A stretch of DNA of 64,000 nucleotides from Panicum virgatum (taxonomy: Eukaryota > Streptophyta > Magnoliopsida > Poales > Poaceae). The position numbers and the translations under genes are program-made. The stretch covers positions 4,353,904 to 4,417,903 of the forward strand of contig NC_053137.1 in assembly GCF_016808335.1 (NCBI RefSeq), in the 5' to 3' direction. The notes beneath the pieces were generated by a model. That model searched no databases and had not been told where the DNA came from. It saw nothing but the letters and a program-made list of their open reading frames with translations. This document shows positions 1 to 12,159 of this stretch, piece by piece (the stretch's first letter is position 1; every line of letters starts with the position of its first letter).

Positions 1-93
1 CCTTTAGAGCATGGGCTTGAACTTCTCGACTTGCATGCTAGTGATGATGAGACATATGATCTAGCTAATCCCGATGAAGATGATTATTTCTAA
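1..93 (+). CDS. Possible C-terminal end of CACTA-1 transposase (tnp2 type), partial
   Basis: Frame 1 is open from the window edge to a TAA at 91-93 and gives 30 residues rich in Asp and Glu, ending DEDDYF. An acidic tail just upstream of a Transposase_24 gene on the same strand is what one expects for the end of a CACTA tnp2 transposase. The piece is too short for a firm family call, and no domain is visible. The assignment rests mainly on position. Confidence 0.4.
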   Translation, partial: PLEHGLELLDLHASDDETYDLANPDEDDYF

Positions 94-529
94 TACATGT
101 ATGATCCGTAATAATTGATTTATTTTCTTTAATTATGTTACTTTTTAATTATGTCGCATTTATTTTCTTTCTCTTTATAAGATCGTTTTGTATATATGTG
201 CTGATTGGTTTACTATTTTTAATTACAGGTGATTGAAGAAAGATGCCGGGCGGTGGACTTCAACAATCGGTCGCCTCACTGTACAGAAGAATGATGCCAC
301 ACTCGGATGCTGGTGAGGGCTCCGATAGGGGTTCCGAGTTGGGGCGAGGCAAGGGTCGAGGGAAGGGTGGACCCAAGAGGGGTGGAGGGAAGGGTGGAGG
401 CAGGAGGCGTCGAGAGCCTTCGCCTGTACCGCCGTCTGAGGAGGAGGAGGAGGAGGAGGATCCTGCCCAGGACCAGGAGCAGGAGCGGGAGGAGGAGGAG
501 TCACTATTGGAGAACGGCTTATTAGTGCC

Positions 530-740
530 GGTCACAGGACATATTAGTGCCGGTCCCTGTGGCCGGCACTAAATGGCCGGCACTAACGTGATAGACGTTA
601 GTGCCGGCTACTCTGACTGGCACTAACGTGCGTATGTTAGTGCCAGTCCGTAATACCAGCCGGCACTAACGTGCCCGACCCCGCCCGAGTCCTGACAGCA
701 AGGTTAGTGCCGGCTGATATAACTAGCCGGCACTAAATGT
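530..740. repeat. Left subterminal repeat array of CACTA-2
   Basis: At least eight direct and inverted copies of a TTAGTGCCGGC core occur in about 210 bp, many paired as short palindromes. In CACTA elements such arrays are the binding sites of the TnpA-like protein next to the termini. That role is inferred here from family knowledge. Confidence 0.85.
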
Positions 741-863
741 TTTTTCTTCTTTATGTTTCTTTTCTTTTCGTTTTTATACGTATGGCTATGCGTATTTCTA
801 CCGTATGTGACTACATAGTCGCACTCTTTGCATTGCACAGTATTATTAGAACAGCATATTACA

Positions 864-980
<117 letters not shown>

Positions 981-1049
981 CATGTATGGAACACTTAGGA
1001 GTTCAAAAGTACATGAGATATTACAAATTATTTTGCACATCAACTATAG

Positions 1050-1420
1050 TAACGTATCAACTTCCTCGTCGTCGGATCTTCTTGGGCGACGCTTATACGG
1101 AGATCTCCATGAAATTCGCCCTTAGGATTTATGACTTCATCGAGTAGAAATCCGCATATAGCTTCTTGAATTGCCCTGATCCGAGCGATTTCAATGAGTT
1201 CTTCTTTCATCCACCAACGCTGTCACATTTTTCGATAAAAACATGAGAATAAAAAATAATGAATTAAAATAATGAGCAGATGTGATTGTGCTCACGTACA
1301 TTGAATGCCTCCACTGTCATTTGCCATTTTTCACTTGCAAAAGAGTTGATCCACTCGCATACGTAGTATCCACATAAGTTGTTTCCTTGGCCCTGTCTCC
1401 AACACTATGGACAAATGTGG
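1050..1420 (-). pseudogene. C-terminal remnant of Ulp1-like (C48) cysteine peptidase carried by CACTA-2
   Basis: On the minus strand the translation shows GNNLCGYYVCEWINSF, which matches the region around the catalytic cysteine of the Ulp1-like peptidases often carried by grass CACTA and Mutator elements. After a probable intron it continues with ELIEIARIRAIQEAI and then GFLLDEVINPKGEFHGDLR, a tail typical of these transposon-borne proteins. The catalytic His and Asp region, which should lie upstream (higher coordinates), is not recognisable, and a stop interrupts the piece just before the cysteine block. Peptidases of this family remove SUMO or ubiquitin-like tags in host proteins. Their role in transposons is unknown. 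I read this as a truncated, non-functional remnant. Confidence 0.6.
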
Positions 1421-3429
1421 GTTACGATATAGAATTTTTCTGATGTTTATTGCGAATGACATTAGTAGCGAGAGTATATTCATATCGGAAAATCAGTCAC
1501 CCAATGAAGAGGCTCGATTTCACCTTGGAAATGTCTGTTATCAGTGGTGGACATATGATGGTTTGCCATTATATTAACTTTGATTATTTTTCATTCTTCC
1601 GAAAGGATTATTTATCACCATGCTTCTCATCCATGGAGCAAAAACAAAATACTTATTTGGATGGTAAGATTCCTTTATCGTTCCTTGGTCAGATATGTAA
1701 CCAGTTCTGATTGTATTATTTTGTACCTGATAAGCATGCTAAATGGTAAGAGACTTCAAAATGCCTTATTTGCCCATGTCATTCAGTCATTGTTAGTTTT
1801 ACTTGAACACATGTTAGATGTTCATCGAGAATGACATCTAAGAATGCCGCTAAAATGTTAGATGTTCAATATTATTCCAGTCCCATTATTGTTACTGCTA
1901 GTACCAGTGCTTGTAAAAAATGCCGCTAAAATGGTGCTTATTAGTAACAAGAACGAAACAGGCTGAATGAAATTTATAAAACCAGAGGATTCTATGATGC
2001 CTCGCAGAAAATACCTTAGGATGGCATCAAGTTGCCTATAACGCAAGAGAGGTTGCTCCAATGTTTATAAACTTTTTAGGGTAAGCATTGGCGACAACGT
2101 TAAATTGGTGTATGTCTATTTTTCACTAGGCTTAACATAACAAAATACCCAAGTTCGGACAAACTTCCCTAAAAAGTAATTTAATCCTTTTAGAATAAAA
2201 GTTGCTTTTAGCATACCAGACTCTTTTCACCACCCCAATAAAGAAAAGCCTACCTTTCTTTAACAAAAGATGAGATATTTTGTGCATAGAGTGGACATAT
2301 AGGTTTGTCAAAATATTAGGTGAATACAATATGAATATCTAATAAATAAAAAATTAAGGTACAATCAAAGGTGTCTTTGGATGTTCGGCAATCCTTTCTC
2401 TTGCCTACCTAATATAACCTAGAAACTGGATGTGGTTGGCCTGTATTTGCATGCTTGTTCTTGTTATAACGAGCAAGCAATTGATAACATGAGGTTCCCC
2501 ATGCGGGCAGGACGAGGAAAGCTCATCAAGGAAGGTTATGTTAGTGAATCTAAGTAAACAAACAAAAAACAATCTAGAGCTGGCTCAAATTATGAAATCC
2601 TTGGTATCAAATATGTTCTATGATACGATAGGTATAGAAGATGAGTAGTAGTCCATGTGCTGACTTAGGCCTATTTTGACTCGATGCCAAATGAAAAAAA
2701 GAGTAAGACTCATGAAACATATTTTTCTAAATTTATTATAGGAATAAAAAAATGCTATGTTCATTCAATGTTACACGACTTATTGCTTCTTGATAGCAAA
2801 ACATATGTGATGAATTCATCAAGGTCAAGATCTATCATCCTACGATCTTGGAGGTTCTTGGTCAACCAAAAAGTAATTAACCACTTCTGAAATCAAGTGC
2901 ATCCAGTTCTGTTATAAGATGTAAACATGATCTTGATGGCACCTTAGATGTACACTCGATCCATGTTATTCACGAAACTAATAGCAGGTATATATACATG
3001 TTAATTACTCGATCAAATGTGCATCTTGCAAATGGCAAGTGCGAAAACTTGTATTTTGAGTGAGAACTGAGAAGGGTGTATATATATATAAGCAGTCACC
3101 AAAATTTTGTGAACAGTGAATATATATGAGACAGTTCACATAAGAAGTCCCGATGCCTTCCATGCCTGTAGCTACATCTAGAAAAACATTGTTTGAACTA
3201 CAACAAATACCATTGTTTCATAAGAAGCAGTGCTTTGTTTTGATGCATTTCAGAAACGGCGGAGCTCGAATTGCAGCAAGAATGCACTGGTCAATGTTTC
3301 ATAAGAGAATGACATCTAAGAATGTCATTGGACACTCAATATAATGGGTAATAAAAATCATGTATGTGAAGGTTTCCATGAAAAGGTCAGACTATTTGGC
3401 ACTGAGGTTGGGCTTTGTCACAGTGAGAA
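1421..3429. other. CACTA-2 interior with no recognisable gene
   Basis: AT-rich sequence with only short open frames and no recognisable domains on either strand. A short phrase, AGAATGACATCTAAGAATG, occurs near 1829 and again near 3306, and AATGCCGCTAAAATG occurs twice (near 1846 and 1920), so some local duplication is present. It may hold lost peptidase exons or an unrecognised insertion. Confidence 0.5.
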
Positions 3430-3800
3430 CTAGGCAAGGTTACACACCTTGTCGGCGGAGGCAGGGGCGGCGTGGTCGGGGCCGGGGCGGCGTGGGGGCA
3501 GCCGGGCGAGGACGCCGAGGTGCGCGGCGGCGCGGGCCGGGCAAGGACGCCGAGGTGCGCGGCTGCGCGGGCTGGGCCGGCGAGGACAACGACGAGGTGT
3601 GGGGGCGGCCGGCTTGGGGACGACGAGGAGGGACGGCGGGCTGGGGACGACCTCAAGGGCGGCCACGGTCGAGCGCCGGCCGGGGACCCACGCACGGCCG
3701 GGGAAGAACGCGGCGGCGCACGCGGGCGAGCGAGCAGGGGCGGCAAGAAGAAGTCGGGGCGGCGGGGCGACGTTGATCTGAATTGGGCGGCGAAGGGGGT
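3430..3800. other. GC-rich block with local duplication inside CACTA-2
   Basis: A sharply GC-rich stretch in an AT-rich element. A phrase of about 36 bp containing GACGCCGAGGTGCGCGGC is repeated in tandem near 3505 and 3545. Long open frames exist in several frames on both strands, which is expected from low stop-codon frequency and is not evidence of coding. It stands beside an extra block of CACTA-2 subterminal repeats (3818-3908), so it may be an untranslated leader or an acquired sequence. Confidence 0.45.
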
Positions 3801-3817
3801 AATTTGTTGGGGGGTGG

Positions 3818-3908
3818 CTCGGTTAGTGCCGGCAGGTAGTTCTAGCCGGCACTAACGTTCTCACGTTAGTGCCGGCTAGAACTACCAGCCGGCACTAACG
3901 TGTCCCAT
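3818..3908. repeat. Internal copy of CACTA-2 subterminal repeats
   Basis: Four copies of the TTAGTGCCGGC core in head-to-head pairs lie about 3 kb inside the element, away from both ends. This is the same repeat as at 530-740 and 9125-9400. Confidence 0.8.
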
Positions 3909-3910
3909 CT

Positions 3911-4469
3911 GGCGGGAATTGTAAATTCGCCACGCCAGTTCCCATTTACAATAAATTTTTAATATTCATAAATTTATTCATAATAGGCTTAATAATTAAA
4001 ATAATAAAACAAAAATTTATATCTTAATTTTTTAGCTACACAATAATTATATCTACACAATAATAATAGCAATTGAAGTAAATTAACAAATATGCTACTA
4101 TTATCAATTATGTGTAGCTTATAGGGTTTATATGTTAGTATGCTTCTATTATTAGTAATAAATCGAAAAAATTTCAGATTGATCCATGCAAAAATATTCA
4201 AAAGTCTTTTCAGTAATAGCCTATACAATGATGTAATCAATTCGCAAATTACTTGATTATTTGTTTGTAATTTAATGTTTCAACACTCCTAGTAATGCAA
4301 AATTAGTGAAAGTAAATAATATTTATACCATGCAAAAATATAATATTATCTGAAGATGATATTGTGTCCTAATTGGACGAATAGTATCGAGAATTGAGAC
4401 AAATACGACGCGGTGCGTTACATTACATCATTTAATGAGAAAATACAATATATAATTTATATAAAAATA
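3911..4469. other. AT-rich spacer downstream of CACTA-2 transposase
   Basis: No gene or known repeat seen. It lies between the internal subterminal repeats and the transposase stop codon and probably includes the transposase 3' untranslated region. Confidence 0.5.
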
Positions 4470-7400
4470 CTACTCATCAACATTATCTACTGGAACATTG
4501 ATAATCTTCCTTTTGATGAAAGTGCCTTGGACATGATCACGGCGTAAGTAAGGCGTGTCCTCTTTGGATAAGAGGATGCTGGGGTCAACGTCAACTGAGA
4601 ATGGAGGAAGGTCATCAATCTGGTCATAATCTTCCGAATTGTCCGAAATATTCTCAACTCCAACAACTTTTCTTTTACCTGGAAGAACTATGTGCCGTTT
4701 CGGCTCATTTCCAGCCTTGTCTGCTTGAGACGTCTAATCCGACTTTTTCTTCGGTTTGCTCGACATGTCCTTCACATAGAACACTTGTGTCACATCCTTG
4801 TCTAGAACGAATGGTTCATCTTTATATCCAATCTTTTTAAAATCGACTATGGTCATCCCATACCGGTCCTTCGTTACGCCTCCTCCAGCCACCCATTCGC
4901 AACGAAATAGAGGGACAACTATGGGTCCATATTCAAGTTCCCATTAGGGGTGGGCATTTAAAACCCGAAAAAACCAAACCGAACCGAACCGAACCGAATA
5001 GACCGAAATGTCGGTCTATTCGGGTTCTCGGGTTCGGGTTCGGTCCACACTTATGATTTAATTCAGGGTACGGGTTAGGGTTCGGTTCCTAGCCTCCAAA
5101 ACCCGAATAGACCGAATAACCCGAAATTCATTCAAACTCTTGGTATGCCATGATATCTTATGTGATTTTTGAACTTATTAGCTAATAGTTGTTATCTCAT
5201 CTTAATATTTGTATGTCTATTTCATTATGCTATTTTTTTCATAGTTACTTATCGCTATTACTCGTACTTCTATTTAACTATTCATTGCATATATTTTGAT
5301 GGAAGATGAGAGTGTGTTTATTATTCGGTTAATTCGGTGGACCGAATAGACAGAACCGAAATATTCGGTCTATTCGGGTTCGGTTCCTAATTTTGTTTTT
5401 AAAATTTCGGTTCTCATTTTTTGAAATCCGAAATTCGCAAAACCCGAATAGACCGAACCGAAATACCCGAATAGATCGAATGCCCACCCCTAGTTCCCAT
5501 ATCTCCTCTATGACACCATAGTAGTTGTTCTTTTCTCCATTACTATTTACTATACACATACGGACACCACTGTTTTGGTTGGTGCTTTTTTTTATCTTGA
5601 GCTCTTGTGTAAAATGTATACCCATTGATTTCGTACCCTTGGTATTGCTAGACGGTTATTGATGGTCCCCTGGCCAGCCATTGAAGTTCTTGATCAACTG
5701 TGTTGTTGCCCAATAATTTTCGTCTGAACCAGCCGTCAAAAGTTTTTATATGTTGGCGTGTAATCCAAGCAAAATTCTTCTGTGGATTTTCGGACCGTAT
5801 AATATTCATGTGCTCATCAATATAGGGAGCCACCTTGGATGAATTCTGAAGAACCGTGAAGTTTGCTTGGCTGAATTCACTACAAGAGATGTTCATATTA
5901 CATTTCTTTCCTAGTGTGCCTTTTCCCTTTAGTCGCCCCTCATGGTGTGACACGGGGAGCCCAATCGGATTGAGATCAGGAAGATAGTCAACGCAAAACT
6001 CAATGACCTCCTCTGTTCCATAGCCCTTAGCAATGCATCCTTCTGGGCGAGAACGTTTGCGCACGTACTTCTTCAATACGACCATGAACCTCTCGAAAGG
6101 GAACATATTGTGTAGAAAAACAGGACCCAGGATAGTTATTTCTGTCACAATATGAACTAGAAGGTGTGTCATAATATTGAAGAAGGAAGGTGGGAAGACC
6201 ATCTCGAAGCTGACAAGACATTCGACAATGTCTTTCTGCAGCTTTATTAGATTATTTGGATTAATTGGTTTTTCAAAATTTCATTCATGAACGCACAAAG
6301 CTTTACAACTGTCAATCTCACATTTTCCGGTAGAACACCCCTCAGTATAACCGGAAGTAATTGTGTCATCAGGACGTGGCAGTCATGTGACTTCAAGTTT
6401 TGGATTTTCTTCTCTTTCACATTTATTATGCCCTGTATATTTGAGGAGTACCCAGACGGGACCTTGATACTGTTCAAGCAATCGAACATACTTTCCTTCT
6501 CCTCTTTGCTCAGATTATAGCTGGCAGGTTTTAAATAGTGGTATCCTTTGTCTATTTTCTCGGGTTGCAAGCCTTGTCGTCCAGCTAGCTGTTGCATGTC
6601 GCGCCTTGCTTCCAATGTATCTTTTGACTTACCATACACTCCCAGGAAGCCTAGTAGGTTCATGCAAAGATTCTTCGACAGATGCATCACATCAATTGCG
6701 TTGCGAACCTGTAAGACTTGCCAATAAGGTAGGTTCCACAATATAGACTTCTTCTTCCACATTGGAACATGTCCCTGGTCATCCTTGGGAACAGGTTGGC
6801 TACCGGGACCCTTTCCAAATACTACCTTCACATCCTTGATCATCGAGAACACACGCTTTCCATTACGGAATAGAGGCTTAGGACGAGTTTCGGGCTCTCC
6901 TTTGAAATGCTTCCCTTCGGTTCTTAGGGGGTGATCGGTAGGAAGAAATTGACGATGGCCCATGTATACGCACTTCTTATAGTGTTTCAAATAAATGCTA
7001 TCGGTCTCATCATAACAGTGGGTGCAGGCCATGTATCCCATGTTCGACTTTCCCGAAAGTTTTGCAAGTGCAGGCCAATCATTGATGCATACAAAAAGCA
7101 AAGCTCGGAGGTTGAAGGACTCCTGTTTATACTCATCCCACACACGTACACCTTCTTCTTTCCAGAGTAGTAATAGATCATCCATCAAGGGTTGCAGGAA
7201 CACATCAATGTCTTTGCCAGGTTCTTTTGGCCCTTCTATAAGCACCGGCATCATGATGAACTTACGCTTCAGGCACAACCAAGGAGGAAGGTTGAATATA
7301 CATAGGGTCACAGGCCATGTACTATGAGCGCTGCCAAACTCACCGTACGGATTCATTCCATCCGCACTTAGAGCAAATCTTATATTCCTTGGGTCCTTGT

Positions 7401-8400
7401 CAAATTGAGGATACTCTCAGTTAAGATTTCTCCACTGGGACCCATCTGCTGGGTGTCTGATCATGTGATCCTCCTTACGGTCTTCTTTGTGCCACCACAT
7501 CAACTTAGCGTTATCCTTGTTTTTGAAAAAGCGCTTCAGACGTGGTATTATAGGGAAGTACCACACCAACTTTGCGGGAACTCTCTTCTTTACCGGCTGC
7601 CCATCAACATCACCTGGATCATCTCGCCTAATCTTATACCGCAATGTGCTGCAAACAGGACAAGCTTCCAAGTTCTCGTATTCGCCGCGATACAGGATGC
7701 AGTCGTTAGGACATGCGTGAATCTTCTGCACGTCCAATCCAAGAGGGCAAACCATCTTTTTAGCTTCGTATGTTGTTGACAGCAGTTCATTACCCTCAGG
7801 AAGCATGTTCTTTACAATCTTTAATAGCTCACCAAATCCCTTATCGGTGACACCATTAGTTGCCTTCCATTTCAGCATCTCCAGCGTGGTACCCAACTTC
7901 TTTTGCTCCGGTTTGCAACTAGGGAACAACGGCCTTTTGTGATCCTCCAACATCTTCTCGAACTTTAATGCCTCCTTCACAGTCTCACTGTCTTTCTGTG
8001 CATCGAGTAACGCCTGACCTAGCTCATCAGGTGGCTCCTCTTGTGCAACATTTGCTTCACCCTCGTCCATTGGTTCATCTTTAAAGCCACCTGCTTCAGG
8101 AACCCATGCCCAATCTGGAAGGTTGTTATCATCATCGGCATTTTCTTCATTATCTTCCATCATAACTCCAACTTCGCCGTGCTTGGTCCAAAGGGTATAG
8201 TTACTCATGAATCCATTCAAGGCCAGGTGATTCCATAGAGTATCTCTTTTCCGGAATTCCTTTTTATTTCCGCAAATACTGCATGGACAACACATTAAAC
8301 CCTTTGGCGACCTATTTGCCATTGCCGCCTTGAGAAAAGAATCTAAACCCTGAATCCACGCCGAGGTGCTCCGGCTGCCGTGCATCCATTGCCGGTCCAT
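4470..8400 (-). pseudogene. CACTA-2 tnp2 transposase, decayed
   Basis: Transposase of En/Spm elements, which cuts and joins element ends in the nucleus. Reading from the ATG at 8400: a Transposase-associated domain (about residues 1-75, with MDRQWM and CPCSICGN), an acidic linker, the start of the Transposase_21 catalytic region, then after a TGA at 7417-7419 the same frame continues (SADGMNPYG, NAIDVMHLSKNLCMNLLG) to about 6247. A one-base shift near 6265-6285 leads into a DUF4218 domain (FPPSFFNIMTHLLVH, RPEGCIAKGY). A TAG at 5648-5650 and another shift near 5590 precede the DUF4216-like end (YYGVIEEIWEL), which is split by the hAT insertion 4945-5492 and resumes after it. A further TAG lies at 4734-4736 and the natural stop is at 4470-4472. 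At least five lesions make it inactive. Confidence 0.88.
4945..5492. mobile_element. Non-autonomous hAT element (548 bp) in the CACTA-2 transposase
   Basis: The ends are TAGGGGTGGGCA and its exact inverted copy. The flanks are an exact 8-bp target duplication GTTCCCAT (4937-4944 and 5493-5500), the hAT signature. Both arms are rich in CCGAA and CCCGAA phrases. It has no coding capacity. It splits the DUF4216-like end of the transposase, and the host frame resumes directly after it. Confidence 0.92.
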
Positions 8401-8439
8401 CTGTAATTAATTACCGTATAAAAACAAAAATCAATTCTA

Positions 8440-8900
8440 CATATATCAAAACAAGTTACTATGAAGTAATTCGAAAACAAATTGTAAATGTGTCATACGC
8501 CACCTATCTAGTAAGCCTAAAGTAAATAGCAAAATAAATTGACACAATAACATATACACATGTCACCATGAAAATAATTCGAAAAAATCATTCTAAATAT
8601 GTGATAGTCAAACTATATAGTAAACTTTCTCTAAAAAACAACAAATAATTCTACCTTGCTCAAATTAATGAACAAATTGATAAATCATGTTCATTTTCCC
8701 TCATCCTTAAAATCCTTAAAATTTTGCATAATAACATATAGACATGTCCCAATGAAATAATTCAAAAAAAATAATCTAAATGTGTCATACTCAAACTATC
8801 TAGTAATCCTTCTCTAAAACACAACAAATCAATTCTATTTTGTTCAAATTAATGAACAAATTGAAAAATTATGCTCATTGTTCCTCAACCTTAAAATCAC
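8440..8900. repeat. Degenerate tandem repeat, period about 185 bp, upstream of CACTA-2 transposase
   Basis: Phrases such as AATTAATGAACAAATTGA and CAAACTATNTAGTAA recur at a spacing of about 185 bp for about two and a half copies. The block lies between the transposase start (8400) and the right subterminal array, where the promoter or leader would be. Confidence 0.6.
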
Positions 8901-9124
8901 TATTTTCTTTATCTAGAAAGCATGAAACGAAAGAATAAACACTGTGAAAGAAGAGTGGAAGAAGCTGCTAACCTTTAATGCACTTGGATGGGCTAAATCC
9001 TCACAAATTTTTGGAGAAAATGGGCAGCACCTCCCCTCTAACACGCCATGGGAGAGAGGAGAAGCTCGGCCAAATGGATGGGTTGGGCTGGGGAAGAAGG
9101 GAGGGGGCAGTATATACGGGGCAA

Positions 9125-9400
9125 CTTAGTGCCGGCCAGTGAATTCAGCCGGCACAAACTGTAGATAGTTAGTGCCGGCTGGACCCTTAAGCCGGCACTA
9201 ACCTGCACCGTGCCAAGTTAGTGCCGGCTGGAGGGTCCAGCCGGCACTAAATTGGCTGCTGACCGTTAGGGGGGAGGCTGTTGACCGTTGGGGGTGACAC
9301 TTTAGTGCCGGCTGGGGAGTCTAGCCGGTACTAACGTGACTGTGGTGTACTGTAGATGCACGTTAGTGCCGGCTCCCTTGTGACCGGCACTAACGTGCTG
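9125..9400. repeat. Right subterminal repeat array of CACTA-2
   Basis: About ten copies of the TTAGTGCCGGC core in both orientations sit immediately inside the right terminus (9427). They mirror the array at 530-740. Confidence 0.88.
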
Positions 9401-11191
9401 GTACCGATAAGCGTTTCTCCAACAGTGAGTGGCAGGCGGACGCACAGGAGGAGGAGGGGGAGTCGTCTGAGAAGGAGGACACGGCCGAGGATACCTCTAC
9501 GCCGGCTGTCTGGTTGCGAGGTCCCTCGCGACTCCCAGATAGGCCGATACCTATTGCCTTGTGCCCACTGATTCAACCGTGCGGGGATATGTAAGTAATT
9601 TGACATGTTATTACTACCTTTTCATTTCCTAACTCGAAAATCAAGGTACAAACTAATATTTTCTCTTAATCACTTTTGCAGGAGTTGGACTGTCCTTAGT
9701 GGCGGTGCTCACAAATGCAAGGTCAACGACATCCTGGGTCTTTTGTGCAGGGAGCACTTCCCAGGCCTGATCCACTATCAAGGACGGTACGAGCCGGGCT
9801 GGACGTGGGACCACTACATCGCCATCAACAACGATCAGTTGGATCGGAGCGGTAGAGCCTTTGAGAACAAGGCGGAGCGGGTAAAGGGCGAGCTCTGGGT
9901 AAGTTTTTCCCGGCAAAAAATGGTGAATACATCACATTTATTGAACATTTTGTTAATGATGACATGATCCATCGTCTTTATATGCAGGATTTTTATAGGT
10001 GTGATGAGGGATACGAGGAGCGGGCGGCGATTGTGGCTCACAATCGATGCGTTAAACTCGTGAAGGACATGCATTATGAGGCGCAAGTCCAGTGCGTCAT
10101 CAACTATTGTGCACATTTCCTAAAGCAGAAGATCGGGAAGACTGAGGCGAGGGATTTGAAGCTGACCCGAGAGCAATATTTACAGGTAAGTTCAAATTTA
10201 TTGTAAGATGAAAAATATCATTAAATGTCTCTCCTCTTACATGTCATGCATTTGATCACGTGTAGGTTACTGCGTGGTGGTGTCGTAATGACACCGTGTG
10301 CTGGGAGCGCATAGTGGACAAGTGGTTCGACCCCGAGTAGCAGGCTTTGCACGACGCTGGCCGGCAGCGGCGATTGTTGATGCCAGGTCCAGCGCACCAT
10401 CAAGGCAGCCTCAACAACGACGAGTCCAGGGCTAGATGGGTACACAGTACACAGTCTCATTTCTCTAATCTAACATTCAATTCAGTATAATTTGTAATCA
10501 ACTTCTTCCTTTTTCGCAGTCGTCCTCACATGAAGGCCAGGAGTGCAACCCGTTCGTGTGATGGGCTCTGGCCCGCAAGGGAAAGGCGACATCCAACGTC
10601 ACCTACAACCCTGACGACCCGCCCTCGGCGTACAGCAATCCGTCCGTCCACAGTCATATCCAGGCGTACACAGAGATGGGAAGACAGGTCCATGGGCCAG
10701 ACTGGGATCCGAGCTCCCAGCCCTTTGATGGAGAAGTCATTATGAGGGTGGGAGGAGGCAAGAAACATGGGCGCTACTACATTGACGATGGCCTTGTAGA
10801 CACGGCCAGCACTCCCACCCTCTCCCAGATTCGAGCGAGGAGCACGGCCAATAGCCCGGCCATACGCCCATGGCTGTCCGCATCACAGCTCCAAGTGCAG
10901 GAACTTCAGGTTATTTCTTATTTATTCATAGTTCATTCGTTTTGTACATATATTTGCTTTGCATTGTAACATTGTCATGAACTATTGTAGCACCGAATGC
11001 AAGCGCAACAAGCGGCGTACGAGGCGGCACTGGCCGAAGAGAGGAGGATACGACAAGAGAACGAGCAGAAGAAGGCGGCTGAGATGGCCCAGATGTACAA
11101 CTACATTCAAAGTCTCTCTGTCCAAATGGGTAATCCCATCCCAGCTATGCAATTCCCTGTGGCTCCTCCTCCTCCTCCTCCTCCTCCTCCG

Positions 11192-11802
11192 GTGAGTATC
11201 TTGAAAACCCTTTAGTTTTTTTTTAAAGTATTAGATACTTAGAGAACTTTAGACTTAGAAATTGTGACTTACATTACTCACTTAACGATTTAGGGGACCT
11301 ACATCTGATCCTTTAGTGCTCTATTTATTGGCAAAATAAGTAAGCGAAATGGAAAGCGTTTGCAATAGCGCTAGTGTGTCTAAATTTCAATTTGGAGTTT
11401 TCATTTGGATATCCGAGTTCGTAGAAAATTTAAAGTAGGTTCCATTTTGAAAAAAGTTACTGGCCAAACTATCCCAAATTACATATAGAAATGTTGAAAT
11501 TGATTTGTAAATAAAGTCATTGGCGAAGGTTTCTTCATAGAAGAGGTTCATGGATTCGTTTGCGGTAATTTGGTCGATCTAGTTATGCAAATCAAATTCG
11601 AAACTGAAGTTTCAAGCTCAAATTACAAGATGCATTATCATAGGAATTCGAAATCAGGTATTTCAATGAAATTTTGAACTTTTGTTCTGTCTGTCCCAAT
11701 GCATTTCAGTAAACGAGTGTAGCATATCTCCTCTCATGAATTATAACTTGAGAACTTGGTTTTTGTCTCACCTGCAATTTACTGTCTTACTTTTTTTTGC
11801 AG
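11192..11802. other. Last intron of the CACTA-1 Transposase_24 gene
   Basis: A 611-bp AT-rich sequence bounded by GTGAGT and TTTTTTTTGCAG. No other feature is visible in it. Confidence 0.7.
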
Positions 11803-12159
11803 AATCTATCGGCGGCATCAAATGTGCCAGAATTGTCGCCGGGCATCTCACCGACGCTCCCACAGCAGTTGATCCCGCCTCAGTTCGGCGGCGCCCCACT
11901 GTTCGACGACCCACCACAGCCATAAACTTGTTTATTTCAATATTTATGGACTTGTGAACTTCTGGTTATTTTGTGAACTTGCTGGACTTTGCATTGGACT
12001 TCTGTATGTGTTTGATGTTATTTGTGGCTAGTTGTGATATATATATTGTGATATATAATGTCTGTGACGTTTGTTATGATATGTAATGCCTGTGATATAT
12101 ATGTTGTGATATGGGGTCCTTTTTACGTGAAAAACCAAAAAAATAGGATTTGTTTGGTC

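Noticed and set aside
530..740. Regular short palindromic repeats resembling a repeat array such as CRISPR
   Set aside because: They are CACTA subterminal repeats: irregular spacing, both orientations, next to a CACTA terminus, in a plant genome.
3360..3855. Several overlapping long open frames in GC-rich sequence
   Set aside because: Open in most frames on both strands through low AT content, with no domains and internal duplication; treated as composition only.
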